Assembly: GCA_947478465.1 (NCBI GenBank)
Contig: CANJWH010000024.1
Span: 1 to 41,991 of the forward strand
Origin: Bacteroidota bacterium
GTDB lineage: Bacteria; Bacteroidota; Bacteroidia; SXHM01
Reading direction: 5' to 3'
DNA length: 41,991 nucleotides
Made by a program: the position numbers and the translations under genes. Shown piece after piece: positions 29,896-37,652 of the stretch (within the stretch, counting starts at the first letter, position 1; every line of letters starts with the position of its first letter). Under the pieces are notes generated by a model. The model made no database searches, was not told the origin of the DNA, and was given only the letters and a program-made list of their open reading frames with translations.

Positions 29896-32079
29896 CTATT
29901 TACGAATAATTTTAGCCTTAGTGTCTAAAATAACTTGAGCCCCTTCTTCTGTCAGCAAATCACTTCCTGGCTTTACTATAATTTTTGATTTTGCACCTGC
30001 AACCAATTTTGAGCCTGATTTTAAAATGATTTTGCTGTTATTTTCTAATACCAATTGTGATTTTGGCTGGAGGTAAAAATACGAATCTTTCACGCAGGTA
30101 AGAACAGTTGGGTCAGTAAACAACCACTCCCCATTTTTATCTTTTTCTGTGGCTTTATGAATCTGCGGACTTTGTCCTCTATCGAGCATTAATTTATTTC
30201 CCGTTTGTAAAATCAATGAAGGCTTTGAAACATCAAAATCATTTGCACTTAATACAATATTGCCGCACCAACGTACATCATCGTTCAGCTCATAATTATC
30301 CCAACTGATTTGAACCGTTATAGTTGATTTTTCTTTATTTTCATCAATAATCTCAACCGATAATCCATTGAGCCAGATAGTGCGATTTTCATATGTATCT
30401 GGCTTGCCATCTACAAGATTAAATGTGCTGTATTCCTGATTTGTAGTATAAGTATAAACCGGAACCGAAGAAGGATTGGTAGCAATAGATAATTTTCTAT
30501 TTCCAGTTTCGGATGAAAAAGCATCCAGCCAATCACCACTAGTGTTGTAGTTGTGAATAACTGTGTCGCCTTGCACCTCACTTAAACCTGCTTGCAATTT
30601 ATCACCTGAGTACAAAACGCCATCGTGGTTTGAATCAATATATCTGTATAAATCCGAAAAACCTGTGAAAGGATTTGGCAGACTTCTTTTTTTATTCACA
30701 GGAAGATTAGAGTTATTCCAATTGCATTCAATCCATTGTGCCTTCTGAATTCTGTCCCAATCATAATAAAAATCAAAATTACCTTCAGCGCTTAGCGGAA
30801 AGAACGGACTTGCCAATCCGTTAGGATGCTCATAAGCACCCGAATAAATATCCTTACCTCCTTCACGCTGGTCTTTACCTACTTGAATGTAGGCATAAAT
30901 GCCAGGAGTTCCGCGAGGGAAAGTACCTTCATCTGTATTAACACACGAACCACTTAGGTATTCATCAAAGCGTGTTTTCATCTGACGATTTTCAATCCAT
31001 AAATATTGATTTTTAACGTCACCATTTTTCTTCCAATCAATATGAGGTAGTTTTAAACGGAGTGCATCTCCTGTTTCAACAAAATCTCGCAAAACAAAAG
31101 TTCCTCCATGCGGAAATGTTTCTATGGAAATGTTTTCTGTTTCAATTTCATTTCCATTCAAATCATTAGCAGATGTTACATATTTTTTGTCTGTTCTTTT
31201 CCAATGCATCATCCACCTGTCCCAACCGCTTACTGCTTGCATGGTTGCCGGGTGTTGACCTGTTAATCCATAGGAATTAGCCGTTGCAAGAAAAGTATGT
31301 GCGCCTCTTCCCCCAGCTGAGTGCCAATTGTTACCTCCAAAAATTCCGTGCAGATGTTCTGCAATTGTTATCGTATAAGCTCCTGAACCGGTATTGTTAC
31401 AATTAAATGAAGCCATATTATTAATACCCTGCATGTTTTTAAAAGCAATCCCTTTAGAGGTATTTACTCCATAACCCGAGTTTCCACCTGTATTTGCAGT
31501 TGTCAAAAAGCGGTTATTTTTCCAAATTATGTAGAGCAAATCAATTCTTCCGTCAGGCGATTTTATTTTCGGCAAGCCATTTTCTGTTGGTGTCCATAAA
31601 TCAAAATCTTTGAGTGAATAACCGTTTTGTGTTAGCAATGTTCCTTCTGTTGATTTAATTGTATCAAGCATTTTTAAGACTGTATTTACACCATTATCGC
31701 CTATCCTGATTTTGCTGCACGGAACAGCAATTACATCCGGAAAATAATCTCCTAACAATACATATTTACCGAATGAGGCGGAGTGATAATAGTCAGTAAT
31801 AAAGCCTTTAGGTACTTGTCCTTTTTTAAGTTCAGAATCAAAAAATGTGTTGGCATCAAGCGGCAAATGAGTTTTGCCATTGCCGTCCTGAGGCCAAGAA
31901 CCGTTGAGATTATCTGGAAGATTATTCGGGCAAGGCCCTTGCGAAAAATCTACTTCAGCAAAAACAACAAAAACCCGAAGAGTATCTGTTGCCGGAATAC
32001 TTACACCGTTTCGGATTGCGTACTGTGCAAATAAAGATTTAGAAGTTAAGAAGAAAAGGAAAATGAAAAGCCTTTTCAT
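29896..32079 (-). CDS. Secreted M6-metalloprotease-like protein with altered HExxH motif
   Basis: The 727-residue protein has a signal peptide (MKRLFIFLFFLTSKSLFAQ). The N-terminal half resembles M6-type peptidases: TLRVFVVFAEVDF, then GFITDYYHSASFGKYVLLGDYFP, and at 238-256 TIAEHLHGIFGGNNWHSAG. The expected zinc motif HExxH reads Ala240-Glu-His-Leu-His244, so the first zinc ligand is missing and activity is doubtful. DSNHDGVLYSGDKLQ looks like a calcium-binding or dockerin-like loop. The last about 65 residues are short beta repeats (SQLVLENNSKIILKSGSKLV, SKIIVKPGSDLL), not a classic T9SS type A domain. It starts 6 nt after pfkA. Confidence 0.65.
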   Translation of the reverse strand: MKRLFIFLFFLTSKSLFAQYAIRNGVSIPATDTLRVFVVFAEVDFSQGPCPNNLPDNLNGSWPQDGNGKTHLPLDANTFFDSELKKGQVPKGFITDYYHSASFGKYVLLGDYFPDVIAVPCSKIRIGDNGVNTVLKMLDTIKSTEGTLLTQNGYSLKDFDLWTPTENGLPKIKSPDGRIDLLYIIWKNNRFLTTANTGGNSGYGVNTSKGIAFKNMQGINNMASFNCNNTGSGAYTITIAEHLHGIFGGNNWHSAGGRGAHTFLATANSYGLTGQHPATMQAVSGWDRWMMHWKRTDKKYVTSANDLNGNEIETENISIETFPHGGTFVLRDFVETGDALRLKLPHIDWKKNGDVKNQYLWIENRQMKTRFDEYLSGSCVNTDEGTFPRGTPGIYAYIQVGKDQREGGKDIYSGAYEHPNGLASPFFPLSAEGNFDFYYDWDRIQKAQWIECNWNNSNLPVNKKRSLPNPFTGFSDLYRYIDSNHDGVLYSGDKLQAGLSEVQGDTVIHNYNTSGDWLDAFSSETGNRKLSIATNPSSVPVYTYTTNQEYSTFNLVDGKPDTYENRTIWLNGLSVEIIDENKEKSTITVQISWDNYELNDDVRWCGNIVLSANDFDVSKPSLILQTGNKLMLDRGQSPQIHKATEKDKNGEWLFTDPTVLTCVKDSYFYLQPKSQLVLENNSKIILKSGSKLVAGAKSKIIVKPGSDLLTEEGAQVILDTKAKIIRK

Positions 32080-32085
32080 TGAAAA

Positions 32086-33069
32086 CTATGCTGAAAGGAT
32101 TTTCACCATTTCCATCAGTGATTTATCAGGTTTCATATGATATTTCACAGCTTTTGAGAAAGGGGTATAAACCACTTTTTTATTAATGATACCAACCATC
32201 ACATTTTTCTTTCCTTTGAGCAAGGCATCAACTGCTTCAAACCCTAAACGCGTTGCAAGTAATCTGTCATTTGCCGTTGGGTTTCCACCACGCTGTAAAT
32301 GACCAAGTACAGAGATACGTGTATCTAACTTATCAAACTTTGCTTTTACTTTTTCTGCAACTGTATAAGCTCCTCCGGCATCATCACCTTCTGCAACAAT
32401 AATAATATAACTCGATTTTTTTCGTTTCCAGCCTTTTTGCAAGAGTTTAATCAAATCTTCAATATAAGTTTTGGTCTCAGGAATAAGGATAGCCTCGGCA
32501 CCAACACCTATTCCGCTATTCAGAGCAATTAAACCAGCATCGCGACCCATTACTTCTACAAAGAACAAACGATCATGCGACTCAGCTGTGTCGCGGATTT
32601 TATCTACTACCTGAACAACTGTATTTACCGCAGTATCATAACCAATGGTAAAGTCAGAACCAGCAAGGTCGTTATCAATTGTTCCGGGCAAACCTATAAA
32701 AGGAATTTTACAAATAGAGTAAAACTCCAAAGCGCCTTTAAACGTACCATCACCGCCAATGGCAACTACTGCATCAACTTTGTGCTTTTTGAGTTGTGCA
32801 GCAGCTTCTTTCATTCCTTCTTTGGTCATAAAACGTTTGCTGCGAGCAGTTTTCAGAATAGTTCCTCCGCGTTGAATAATTCCGCTTACTGATGTTGCAT
32901 CAAGTTGAATAAACTCTCCTTTTATCATGCCGTCATAACCATACATGATACCATAAACTTTAATATTATGATGCAAAGCTGTCCGAACAACCGCACGGAT
33001 AGAGGCATTCATACCAGGCGAATCGCCTCCGGATGTGAAGATGGCTATTGTTTTAATATTTGTTTTCAT
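32086..33069 (-). CDS. pfkA: ATP-dependent 6-phosphofructokinase
   Basis: The 327-residue enzyme phosphorylates fructose 6-phosphate. GGDSPGMN at 14-21 binds ATP. GGDG at 105-108 and PGTIDND at 128-134 have Gly where PPi-dependent enzymes carry Asp and Lys, so ATP is the donor. Asp132 is the catalytic base. VEVMGRDAG and LGHLQRGGNPTANDR are the sugar-phosphate and effector signatures. It lies in a tight minus-strand unit: a 43-residue membrane protein ends 6 nt upstream and the M6-like protein starts 6 nt downstream, so this glycolytic enzyme appears co-transcribed with exported proteins. Confidence 0.96.
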   Translation of the reverse strand: MKTNIKTIAIFTSGGDSPGMNASIRAVVRTALHHNIKVYGIMYGYDGMIKGEFIQLDATSVSGIIQRGGTILKTARSKRFMTKEGMKEAAAQLKKHKVDAVVAIGGDGTFKGALEFYSICKIPFIGLPGTIDNDLAGSDFTIGYDTAVNTVVQVVDKIRDTAESHDRLFFVEVMGRDAGLIALNSGIGVGAEAILIPETKTYIEDLIKLLQKGWKRKKSSYIIIVAEGDDAGGAYTVAEKVKAKFDKLDTRISVLGHLQRGGNPTANDRLLATRLGFEAVDALLKGKKNVMVGIINKKVVYTPFSKAVKYHMKPDKSLMEMVKILSA

Positions 33070-33075
33070 AAATGA

Positions 33076-33207
33076 TTATTTCTTTTCCACTTCACATTTG
33101 TCACAACCCGGTTTAGCTTTTCGGGCAAAAATTTCTTTATAGATTTTTCTGCAAACAAAATAAAGTGCAACTATAAAGAGTATTCCGACTATAATTTCCT
33201 GTATCAT
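33076..33207 (-). CDS. 43-residue Cys-rich single-span membrane protein (FeoB-associated type)
   Basis: ATG 33207 to TAA 33076 encodes 43 residues. A hydrophobic helix (EIIVGILFIVALYFVCRKIY) is followed by a basic stretch and a C-terminal GCDKC before VEKK. This is the layout of the small FeoB-associated Cys-rich membrane proteins: one helix, basic patch, CxxC-type tail that could bind iron or zinc. No feoA or feoB gene is nearby, so an iron-uptake role is only by family resemblance. It is the first gene of the unit with pfkA, with a -7 box 9 nt upstream of its ATG. Confidence 0.75.
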   Translation of the reverse strand: MIQEIIVGILFIVALYFVCRKIYKEIFARKAKPGCDKCEVEKK

Positions 33208-33216
33208 TTGAATAAG

Positions 33217-33224
33217 CAAAGTTA
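33217..33224 (-). promoter_or_regulatory. -7 promoter box of the mini-protein/pfkA unit
   Basis: TAACTTTG on the minus strand is a full TAnnTTTG match, 9 nt before ATG 33207, so the leader is very short. No -33 TTG at 19-21 nt. It probably drives all five genes down to 29074. Confidence 0.55.
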
Positions 33225-33235
33225 GGGTTTTTAGA

Positions 33236-33243
33236 TACTTTTA
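33236..33243 (+). promoter_or_regulatory. Possible -7 box of the E1 gene
   Basis: TACTTTTA (last base differs from TAnnTTTG) followed by CGCGCGC, 21 nt before ATG 33265. It lies within 20 nt of the divergent box at 33217-33224. Confidence 0.35.
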
Positions 33244-33264
33244 CGCGCGCTAATAATTGAGGCA

Positions 33265-35241
33265 ATGAAATTCAACCGTAAAAAATATTCAGACGAAACG
33301 CTGCTGCAACTCTATTATCAACTTCTTAGACCAAGGATGATAGAAGAGAAAATGCTGTTATTATTGCGTCAGGGTAAAATCTCCAAATGGTTTTCGGGCA
33401 TGGGACAGGAAGCCATTTCGGTAGGCACTGCATTGGCGATGGATAAAGAAGAATATATTTTACCCATGCACCGCAACCTTGGAATTTTTACTGGAAGAGA
33501 TATTCCTCTTTCGCGCTTATTTGCTCAGTTTCAGGGAAAAATGTCGGGATTTACCAAAGGCCGCGACCGCTCTTTTCATTTTGGTGCGAAGGATTATAAC
33601 ATCGTTGGAATGATTTCACACCTTGGTCCTCAAATGGGTGTGGCTGACGGAATTGCACTTGGAAACCTTCTGAAGAAAAACAATAAAGTAACCGCAGTTT
33701 TTACAGGTGATGGCGGAGCAAGCGAAGGCGATTTTCATGAATCAATTAACGTGGCTGCCGTTTGGGATTTGCCTGTGATATTTATTATTGAGAATAATCA
33801 TTGGGGACTTTCAACGCCTTCATCTGAACAATTTCGATGCAAGCAGTTTATTGACAAAGCCATTGGTTACGGCATTGAAGGTGTGCAGATAGATGGCAAC
33901 AATATTCTTGAAGTGTATGATGCTGTTTTAACGCTGCGGGAAAAAGTTCAGAAGAAAAACCGTCCTTACATTTTAGAATGCATGACCTTCCGTATGCGCG
34001 GACACGAAGAAGCTTCAGGCACAAAATATTATCCTGAAGGAATACAGGAGGAATGGGCAAAACAAGACCCTTTAATTAATTACGAAAGTTATTTGCTGGA
34101 ACAGAAAGTATTGGATGAACAGAAAATTGCTGATTACAGAAAAAAAATAAAAACGGAGATTGAAGAAGGTTTGAAAATCGCATTTGACGAGCCAACCATA
34201 AAACCTAACACCGAAACAGAATACTCTGATTTATTTAAAAAATCAGAAGTAAAAATTCAACCTGCTTCAGGTAAAATCAGCAGTCTGCGATTAATTGATG
34301 CAATTTCTACCGGACTAAAACAAGCCATGCAAAAACATCCGAACCTTGTTTTGATGGGACAGGACATTGCAGAGTATGGCGGAGTTTTTAAAGTAACAGA
34401 AGGCTTTGTTTCTGAATTTGGAAAAGAGCGAGTGCGCAATACACCACTTTGCGAATCGGCTATTATCGGTGCAGGATTAGGCTTATCAATCAATGGTTAT
34501 AAAGCAATGGTGGAAATGCAGTTTGCAGATTTTGTTACCTGTGGTTTCAACCAGATTGTAAACAACCTTGCAAAATCACACTGGCGTTGGGGCCAAAATG
34601 CAGATGTAGTAGTGCGTATGCCCACAGGCGCAGGAGTTGCTGCAGGTCCTTTTCACTCACAAAGCAATGAAGCATGGTTCTTTCATGTTCCGGGATTAAA
34701 AATTGTTTATCCTGCTTTTCCTGCTGATGCTAAAGGTTTGCTGACAGCAGCAATTGAAGATCCCAACCCAGTTTTATTTTTTGAACACAAGGCTTTGTAT
34801 CGTAGCATTTCAGGTGAAGTACCTGATGATTATTATACCACCGAAATAGGAAAAGCCAACTTAGCGAGAACAGGAAATGATGTAAGCATTATTACTTATG
34901 GTTATGGAGTTCACTGGGCTTTGGAAACCTTAGATAAAAACACAAGCATAAAAGCAGATTTACTCGATTTAAGAACATTAATTCCTTTTGACAAAGAAGC
35001 AATTCTTGAAACCGTAAAGAAAACAGGCAAAGTAATTATCTTGCATGAAGACACCTTAATTGGTGGAATTGGTGCAGAACTAAGTGCATTCATTAATGAG
35101 AATTGCTTTGAATATCTTGATGCGCCTGTGATACGTTCAGCAAGTTTAGATACCCCAATTCCTTTTGTATCAGAGTTGGAACAGAATTTTTTACCTATGG
35201 TAAGGTTTGAAAAACAATTACTTGAACTTGTCAACTATTAA
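33265..35241 (+). CDS. 2-oxoacid dehydrogenase E1, fused alpha and beta subunits
   Basis: The 658-residue protein joins both E1 chains. The alpha half (about 1-330) has GMGQEAISVG, the thiamine-diphosphate motif GDGGASEGDFHESIN starting at 148 and ending with NN at 177-178, and FRMRGHEEASG. The beta half (about 342-658) has LMGQDIAEYGGVFKVTEGF, NTPLCESAIIGAGLG, EMQFADFVTCGFNQIVNNLAK and the closing FEKQLLELVNY. It decarboxylates a 2-oxoacid onto lipoyl-E2. Such fusions are common in Bacteroidota and may serve branched-chain 2-oxoacids or pyruvate; the motifs do not decide. No E2 is in the window; a dihydrolipoyl dehydrogenase is at 26291. Its TAA overlaps the next ATG by 1 nt. Confidence 0.92.
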   Translation: MKFNRKKYSDETLLQLYYQLLRPRMIEEKMLLLLRQGKISKWFSGMGQEAISVGTALAMDKEEYILPMHRNLGIFTGRDIPLSRLFAQFQGKMSGFTKGRDRSFHFGAKDYNIVGMISHLGPQMGVADGIALGNLLKKNNKVTAVFTGDGGASEGDFHESINVAAVWDLPVIFIIENNHWGLSTPSSEQFRCKQFIDKAIGYGIEGVQIDGNNILEVYDAVLTLREKVQKKNRPYILECMTFRMRGHEEASGTKYYPEGIQEEWAKQDPLINYESYLLEQKVLDEQKIADYRKKIKTEIEEGLKIAFDEPTIKPNTETEYSDLFKKSEVKIQPASGKISSLRLIDAISTGLKQAMQKHPNLVLMGQDIAEYGGVFKVTEGFVSEFGKERVRNTPLCESAIIGAGLGLSINGYKAMVEMQFADFVTCGFNQIVNNLAKSHWRWGQNADVVVRMPTGAGVAAGPFHSQSNEAWFFHVPGLKIVYPAFPADAKGLLTAAIEDPNPVLFFEHKALYRSISGEVPDDYYTTEIGKANLARTGNDVSIITYGYGVHWALETLDKNTSIKADLLDLRTLIPFDKEAILETVKKTGKVIILHEDTLIGGIGAELSAFINENCFEYLDAPVIRSASLDTPIPFVSELEQNFLPMVRFEKQLLELVNY

Positions 35242-35864
35242 TGAATATAATTCTTGAAAACACTGGCAAACGTTACAACCAGGAATGGATTTTCCGCGGT
35301 GTAAATGATGAGTTTAAGGCAGGTGAGCACGTTGTTCTTTTGGGAGCAAACGGCTCTGGAAAATCAACCTTGATGCAAACGGTTTTGGGAAGCATTGCAC
35401 CATCTGAAGGTAGAGTGATTTATAAACACGAAGGAAAAGAAATAGACATAGATGATGTATTCCGCTACTTCTCTTTTGCCTCGCCTTACATGGAGTTGCC
35501 GGAAGAATTTACATTAAATGAAACATTAGAATTTCACTCAGGTTTCAAACCCTTTCTTAACAACCTTACAACAAACGAAATTCTGGAAGCAACAGGGTTA
35601 ACTAAATCAGCAAATAAACAAATAAAATACTTTTCTTCTGGTATGAAGCAAAGAGTGAAACTTGCTCTTTGTATTTTCAGTGATACTCCTGTTGCATTAT
35701 TGGATGAGCCACTTTCAAACCTTGACAGTTCAGGTGTTTTGTGGTATAAGAATTTAGTCAATCAATATTCTGCAAACCGCTTATTTATTGTTTGCTCCAA
35801 CAAACAAGCAGATGAATATTACTTTTGTACTAAGGAATTGGTGATTGAGGACTACAAGAGATAA
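35241..35864 (+). CDS. ABC transporter ATP-binding protein without adjacent permease
   Basis: The 207-residue ATPase has Walker A GANGSGKS at 35-42, signature region YFSSGMKQRVKLAL at 130-143 and Walker B ALLDEP at 152-157 with the catalytic Glu156. The switch position, usually SH, reads CSNKQ (Asn187), so the H-loop histidine is absent. It resembles the short CcmA-like single ATPases. It is translationally coupled to the E1 gene by TAATG. No permease gene is near, so its membrane partner is elsewhere, or it has another role. Its stop directly abuts the convergent HMG-CoA lyase stop. Confidence 0.88.
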   Translation: MNIILENTGKRYNQEWIFRGVNDEFKAGEHVVLLGANGSGKSTLMQTVLGSIAPSEGRVIYKHEGKEIDIDDVFRYFSFASPYMELPEEFTLNETLEFHSGFKPFLNNLTTNEILEATGLTKSANKQIKYFSSGMKQRVKLALCIFSDTPVALLDEPLSNLDSSGVLWYKNLVNQYSANRLFIVCSNKQADEYYFCTKELVIEDYKR

Positions 35865-36713
35865 CTAAGCCGGGAAAGTCTTCAAAGCAACTAGTGTAGC
35901 CTCATCAAAAGCCTTTTTATCAATACCTGTTTCAATCTTTTTCTCTTCAAAAAAATTCAGCAGATTTTCAGTGGGCATATTACCGGTTAATTTATCAGAA
36001 GCCATAGGGCAACCTCCAAAACCTTTGATGGCGCTGTCAAAAGTGCGACAACCGCTGTTGTAAGCTGCCTCCACTTTTTCTTTCCATCTGTCAGGTGTTG
36101 TGTGAAGGTGTGCACCTATTTCTAATTCCGGCAATGCGGGTATCAAATTAGAAAACATATAACTGATATTCTCAGGGTTTGAGACTCCAATAGTATCTGC
36201 CAACGAGAAATACTTAATTCCAAGTTGTGAAAGTTTTTGGGTCCAGTTGATTGCAATATCGCTGCTCCATTCGTCACCATAAGGATTTCCAAATGCCATT
36301 GAAATATAAACCAGCATTTTTTTGTTTCGGTTGATGCAGATGTTTTGAACCTCCTCTACCCTTTTCAGGTTTTCTTCAATGGTAGAATTTCCGTTGCGTT
36401 GCTGAAAGGTTTCTGAAATAGAAAATGGAAATCCGAGGTAAGTGATTTCATCAAATGCCGCTGCATCTTCCGCTCCTCTTTTATTGAGTATAATTGAAAG
36501 TAGTTTTGATTTTGTGTTGAATAAATCAAGTTTACCAATCAGTTCAGAAGTATCGCGCATTTGCGGAATGGCTTTAGGAGAAACAAAACTTCCGAAGTCG
36601 ATGGTTTCAAAACCTACCTGCAACAGTGAATTGATGTAAGCAGCTTTTTTTTCGGTAGGTATAAAATCGCGTATGCCTTGCATAGCATCACGTGGGCATT
36701 CGGTAATTTTCAT
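35865..36713 (-). CDS. mvaB: Hydroxymethylglutaryl-CoA lyase
   Basis: The 282-residue TIM-barrel enzyme splits HMG-CoA to acetyl-CoA and acetoacetate in leucine breakdown. It opens with ITECPRDAMQG, the metal and substrate motif of the HMGL-like family, and FETIDFGSFVSPKAIPQM follows. HLHTT (His ligands) comes at about 200. The flexible signature loop is GFGGCPMASDKLTGNMPTE with catalytic Cys235. A related aldolase or citramalate-type function is less likely given that loop. It fits leucine catabolism together with a branched-chain-type E1 upstream on the other strand. The -7 box lies only 5 nt before its ATG. Confidence 0.92.
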   Translation of the reverse strand: MKITECPRDAMQGIRDFIPTEKKAAYINSLLQVGFETIDFGSFVSPKAIPQMRDTSELIGKLDLFNTKSKLLSIILNKRGAEDAAAFDEITYLGFPFSISETFQQRNGNSTIEENLKRVEEVQNICINRNKKMLVYISMAFGNPYGDEWSSDIAINWTQKLSQLGIKYFSLADTIGVSNPENISYMFSNLIPALPELEIGAHLHTTPDRWKEKVEAAYNSGCRTFDSAIKGFGGCPMASDKLTGNMPTENLLNFFEEKKIETGIDKKAFDEATLVALKTFPA

Positions 36714-36718
36714 AAATG

Positions 36719-36726
36719 CAAAAATA
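36719..36726 (-). promoter_or_regulatory. -7 promoter box of mvaB
   Basis: TATTTTTG on the minus strand matches TAnnTTTG and ends 5 nt before ATG 36713, predicting a leaderless or nearly leaderless mRNA. No -33 TTG is visible at 19-21 nt. Confidence 0.45.
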
Positions 36727-36751
36727 CATATTATGCTAGAAAGCTACTAAA

Positions 36752-36787
36752 GCACAAATCCACTAAGTTTCCTCAGTGGATTTGTGC
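36752..36787 (-). terminator. Terminator hairpin downstream of the second sigma-factor gene
   Basis: GCACAAATCCACT (36752-36764) pairs perfectly with AGTGGATTTGTGC (36775-36787). The 10-nt loop can pair partly. Read on the minus strand it follows the sigma gene and is trailed by a short T-run (GCTTTAG), so termination may be moderate. Confidence 0.75.
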
Positions 36788-36807
36788 CTTTTTGAAAAAA
36801 TTAATTA

Positions 36808-37404
36808 TTAAGCAGCAATCCTTTTTTCCTTAACATCTTTCATCATACTTCGCAAGTTAAGAATAGCATAACGCATTCTGCCCAGTGCAGTATTGATATT
36901 AATATTGGTCATTTCAGCAATTTCTTTGAAACTCATTTTACCGTAGTGTCTCATCAAAACTACTTCTTTCTGCTCATCATCAAGCCTATCTATCATAGCT
37001 CTGATTTCAGTTACTGTTTCACCGTCAACAATTTTCTCTTCAGCATTTTTATCATCATTCACCAGCATCCTGAAAACATCTACATCATCTTCTCCATCTT
37101 CAGCATTATCAACAAACTGCATTCGTTTTCCATTGCGGAAATAATCCATAACCATATTATGAGCAATGCGCATTACCCATGGAAGAAATTTACCTTCCTC
37201 CTTATAATTACCCTTGTTCATTGTATTTATCACTTTCAAAAATACATCCTGAAAAATATCTTCAGCTACATCACGCTGCTTAACAGTAAGCACTATGTAT
37301 GAGAATATTTTATTCTTATGACGTTTGAGTAATTGTTCGAAACAAATATCGTTACCGTTAAGGTATCCGCTAATTAATTGTTCATCGGTTTGATGGGATT
37401 GCAT
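36808..37404 (-). CDS. RNA polymerase sigma-70 family sigma factor
   Basis: The 198-residue ECF-type sigma factor has region 2 (FEQLLKRHKNKIFSYIVLTVKQRDVAEDIFQDVFLKVI and FLPWVMRIAHNMVMDYFRNGKR) and an acidic linker (DNAEDGEDDVDV). Region 4 follows (RLDDEQKEVVLMRHYGKMSFKEIAEMTNININTALGRMRYAI). ECF factors direct RNA polymerase to special promoters. No anti-sigma gene is next to it, so control may be through synthesis. That fits its upstream region: a 146-nt leader and a perfect AAGGAGG Shine-Dalgarno, unlike its neighbours. It has its own consensus promoter and terminator. Confidence 0.94.
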   Translation of the reverse strand: MQSHQTDEQLISGYLNGNDICFEQLLKRHKNKIFSYIVLTVKQRDVAEDIFQDVFLKVINTMNKGNYKEEGKFLPWVMRIAHNMVMDYFRNGKRMQFVDNAEDGEDDVDVFRMLVNDDKNAEEKIVDGETVTEIRAMIDRLDDEQKEVVLMRHYGKMSFKEIAEMTNININTALGRMRYAILNLRSMMKDVKEKRIAA

Positions 37405-37408
37405 AGTT

Positions 37409-37415
37409 CCTCCTT
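37409..37415 (-). promoter_or_regulatory. Strong Shine-Dalgarno of the second sigma-factor gene
   Basis: AAGGAGG on the minus strand lies 4 nt before ATG 37404. I found no comparable site before any other gene of the window. Bacteroidota ribosomes hold the anti-Shine-Dalgarno masked, so such a site is unusual and may be regulatory. Confidence 0.75.
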
Positions 37416-37550
37416 TTTTAGAATTGTGTTAGAATTAAAAAAGTAGAGGTTTGAACTATGGCAAAAAAGTATTTGGGGTAAGTAGTATTCGCTTATTTAA
37501 AAAGTAAACGTAAGACCCAAATTGTTTTTTGTTTAGAGATTTGTTCGTGA

Positions 37551-37582
37551 CAAATGTAAAACAAAATTTTATTCAAAATCAA
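37551..37582 (-). promoter_or_regulatory. Promoter of the second sigma-factor gene
   Basis: On the minus strand TTG (37582-37580), 21 nt, TACATTTG (37558-37551) fit the consensus. The leader from here to ATG 37404 is about 140 nt and is otherwise AT-rich with no obvious strong hairpin. Confidence 0.65.
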
Positions 37583-37652
37583 CAAACAGAATAAAATTCT
37601 TAAAAAGTAAACTATTTACACAGAAAACAGTTTATTATTCTGTCGTAACAAT

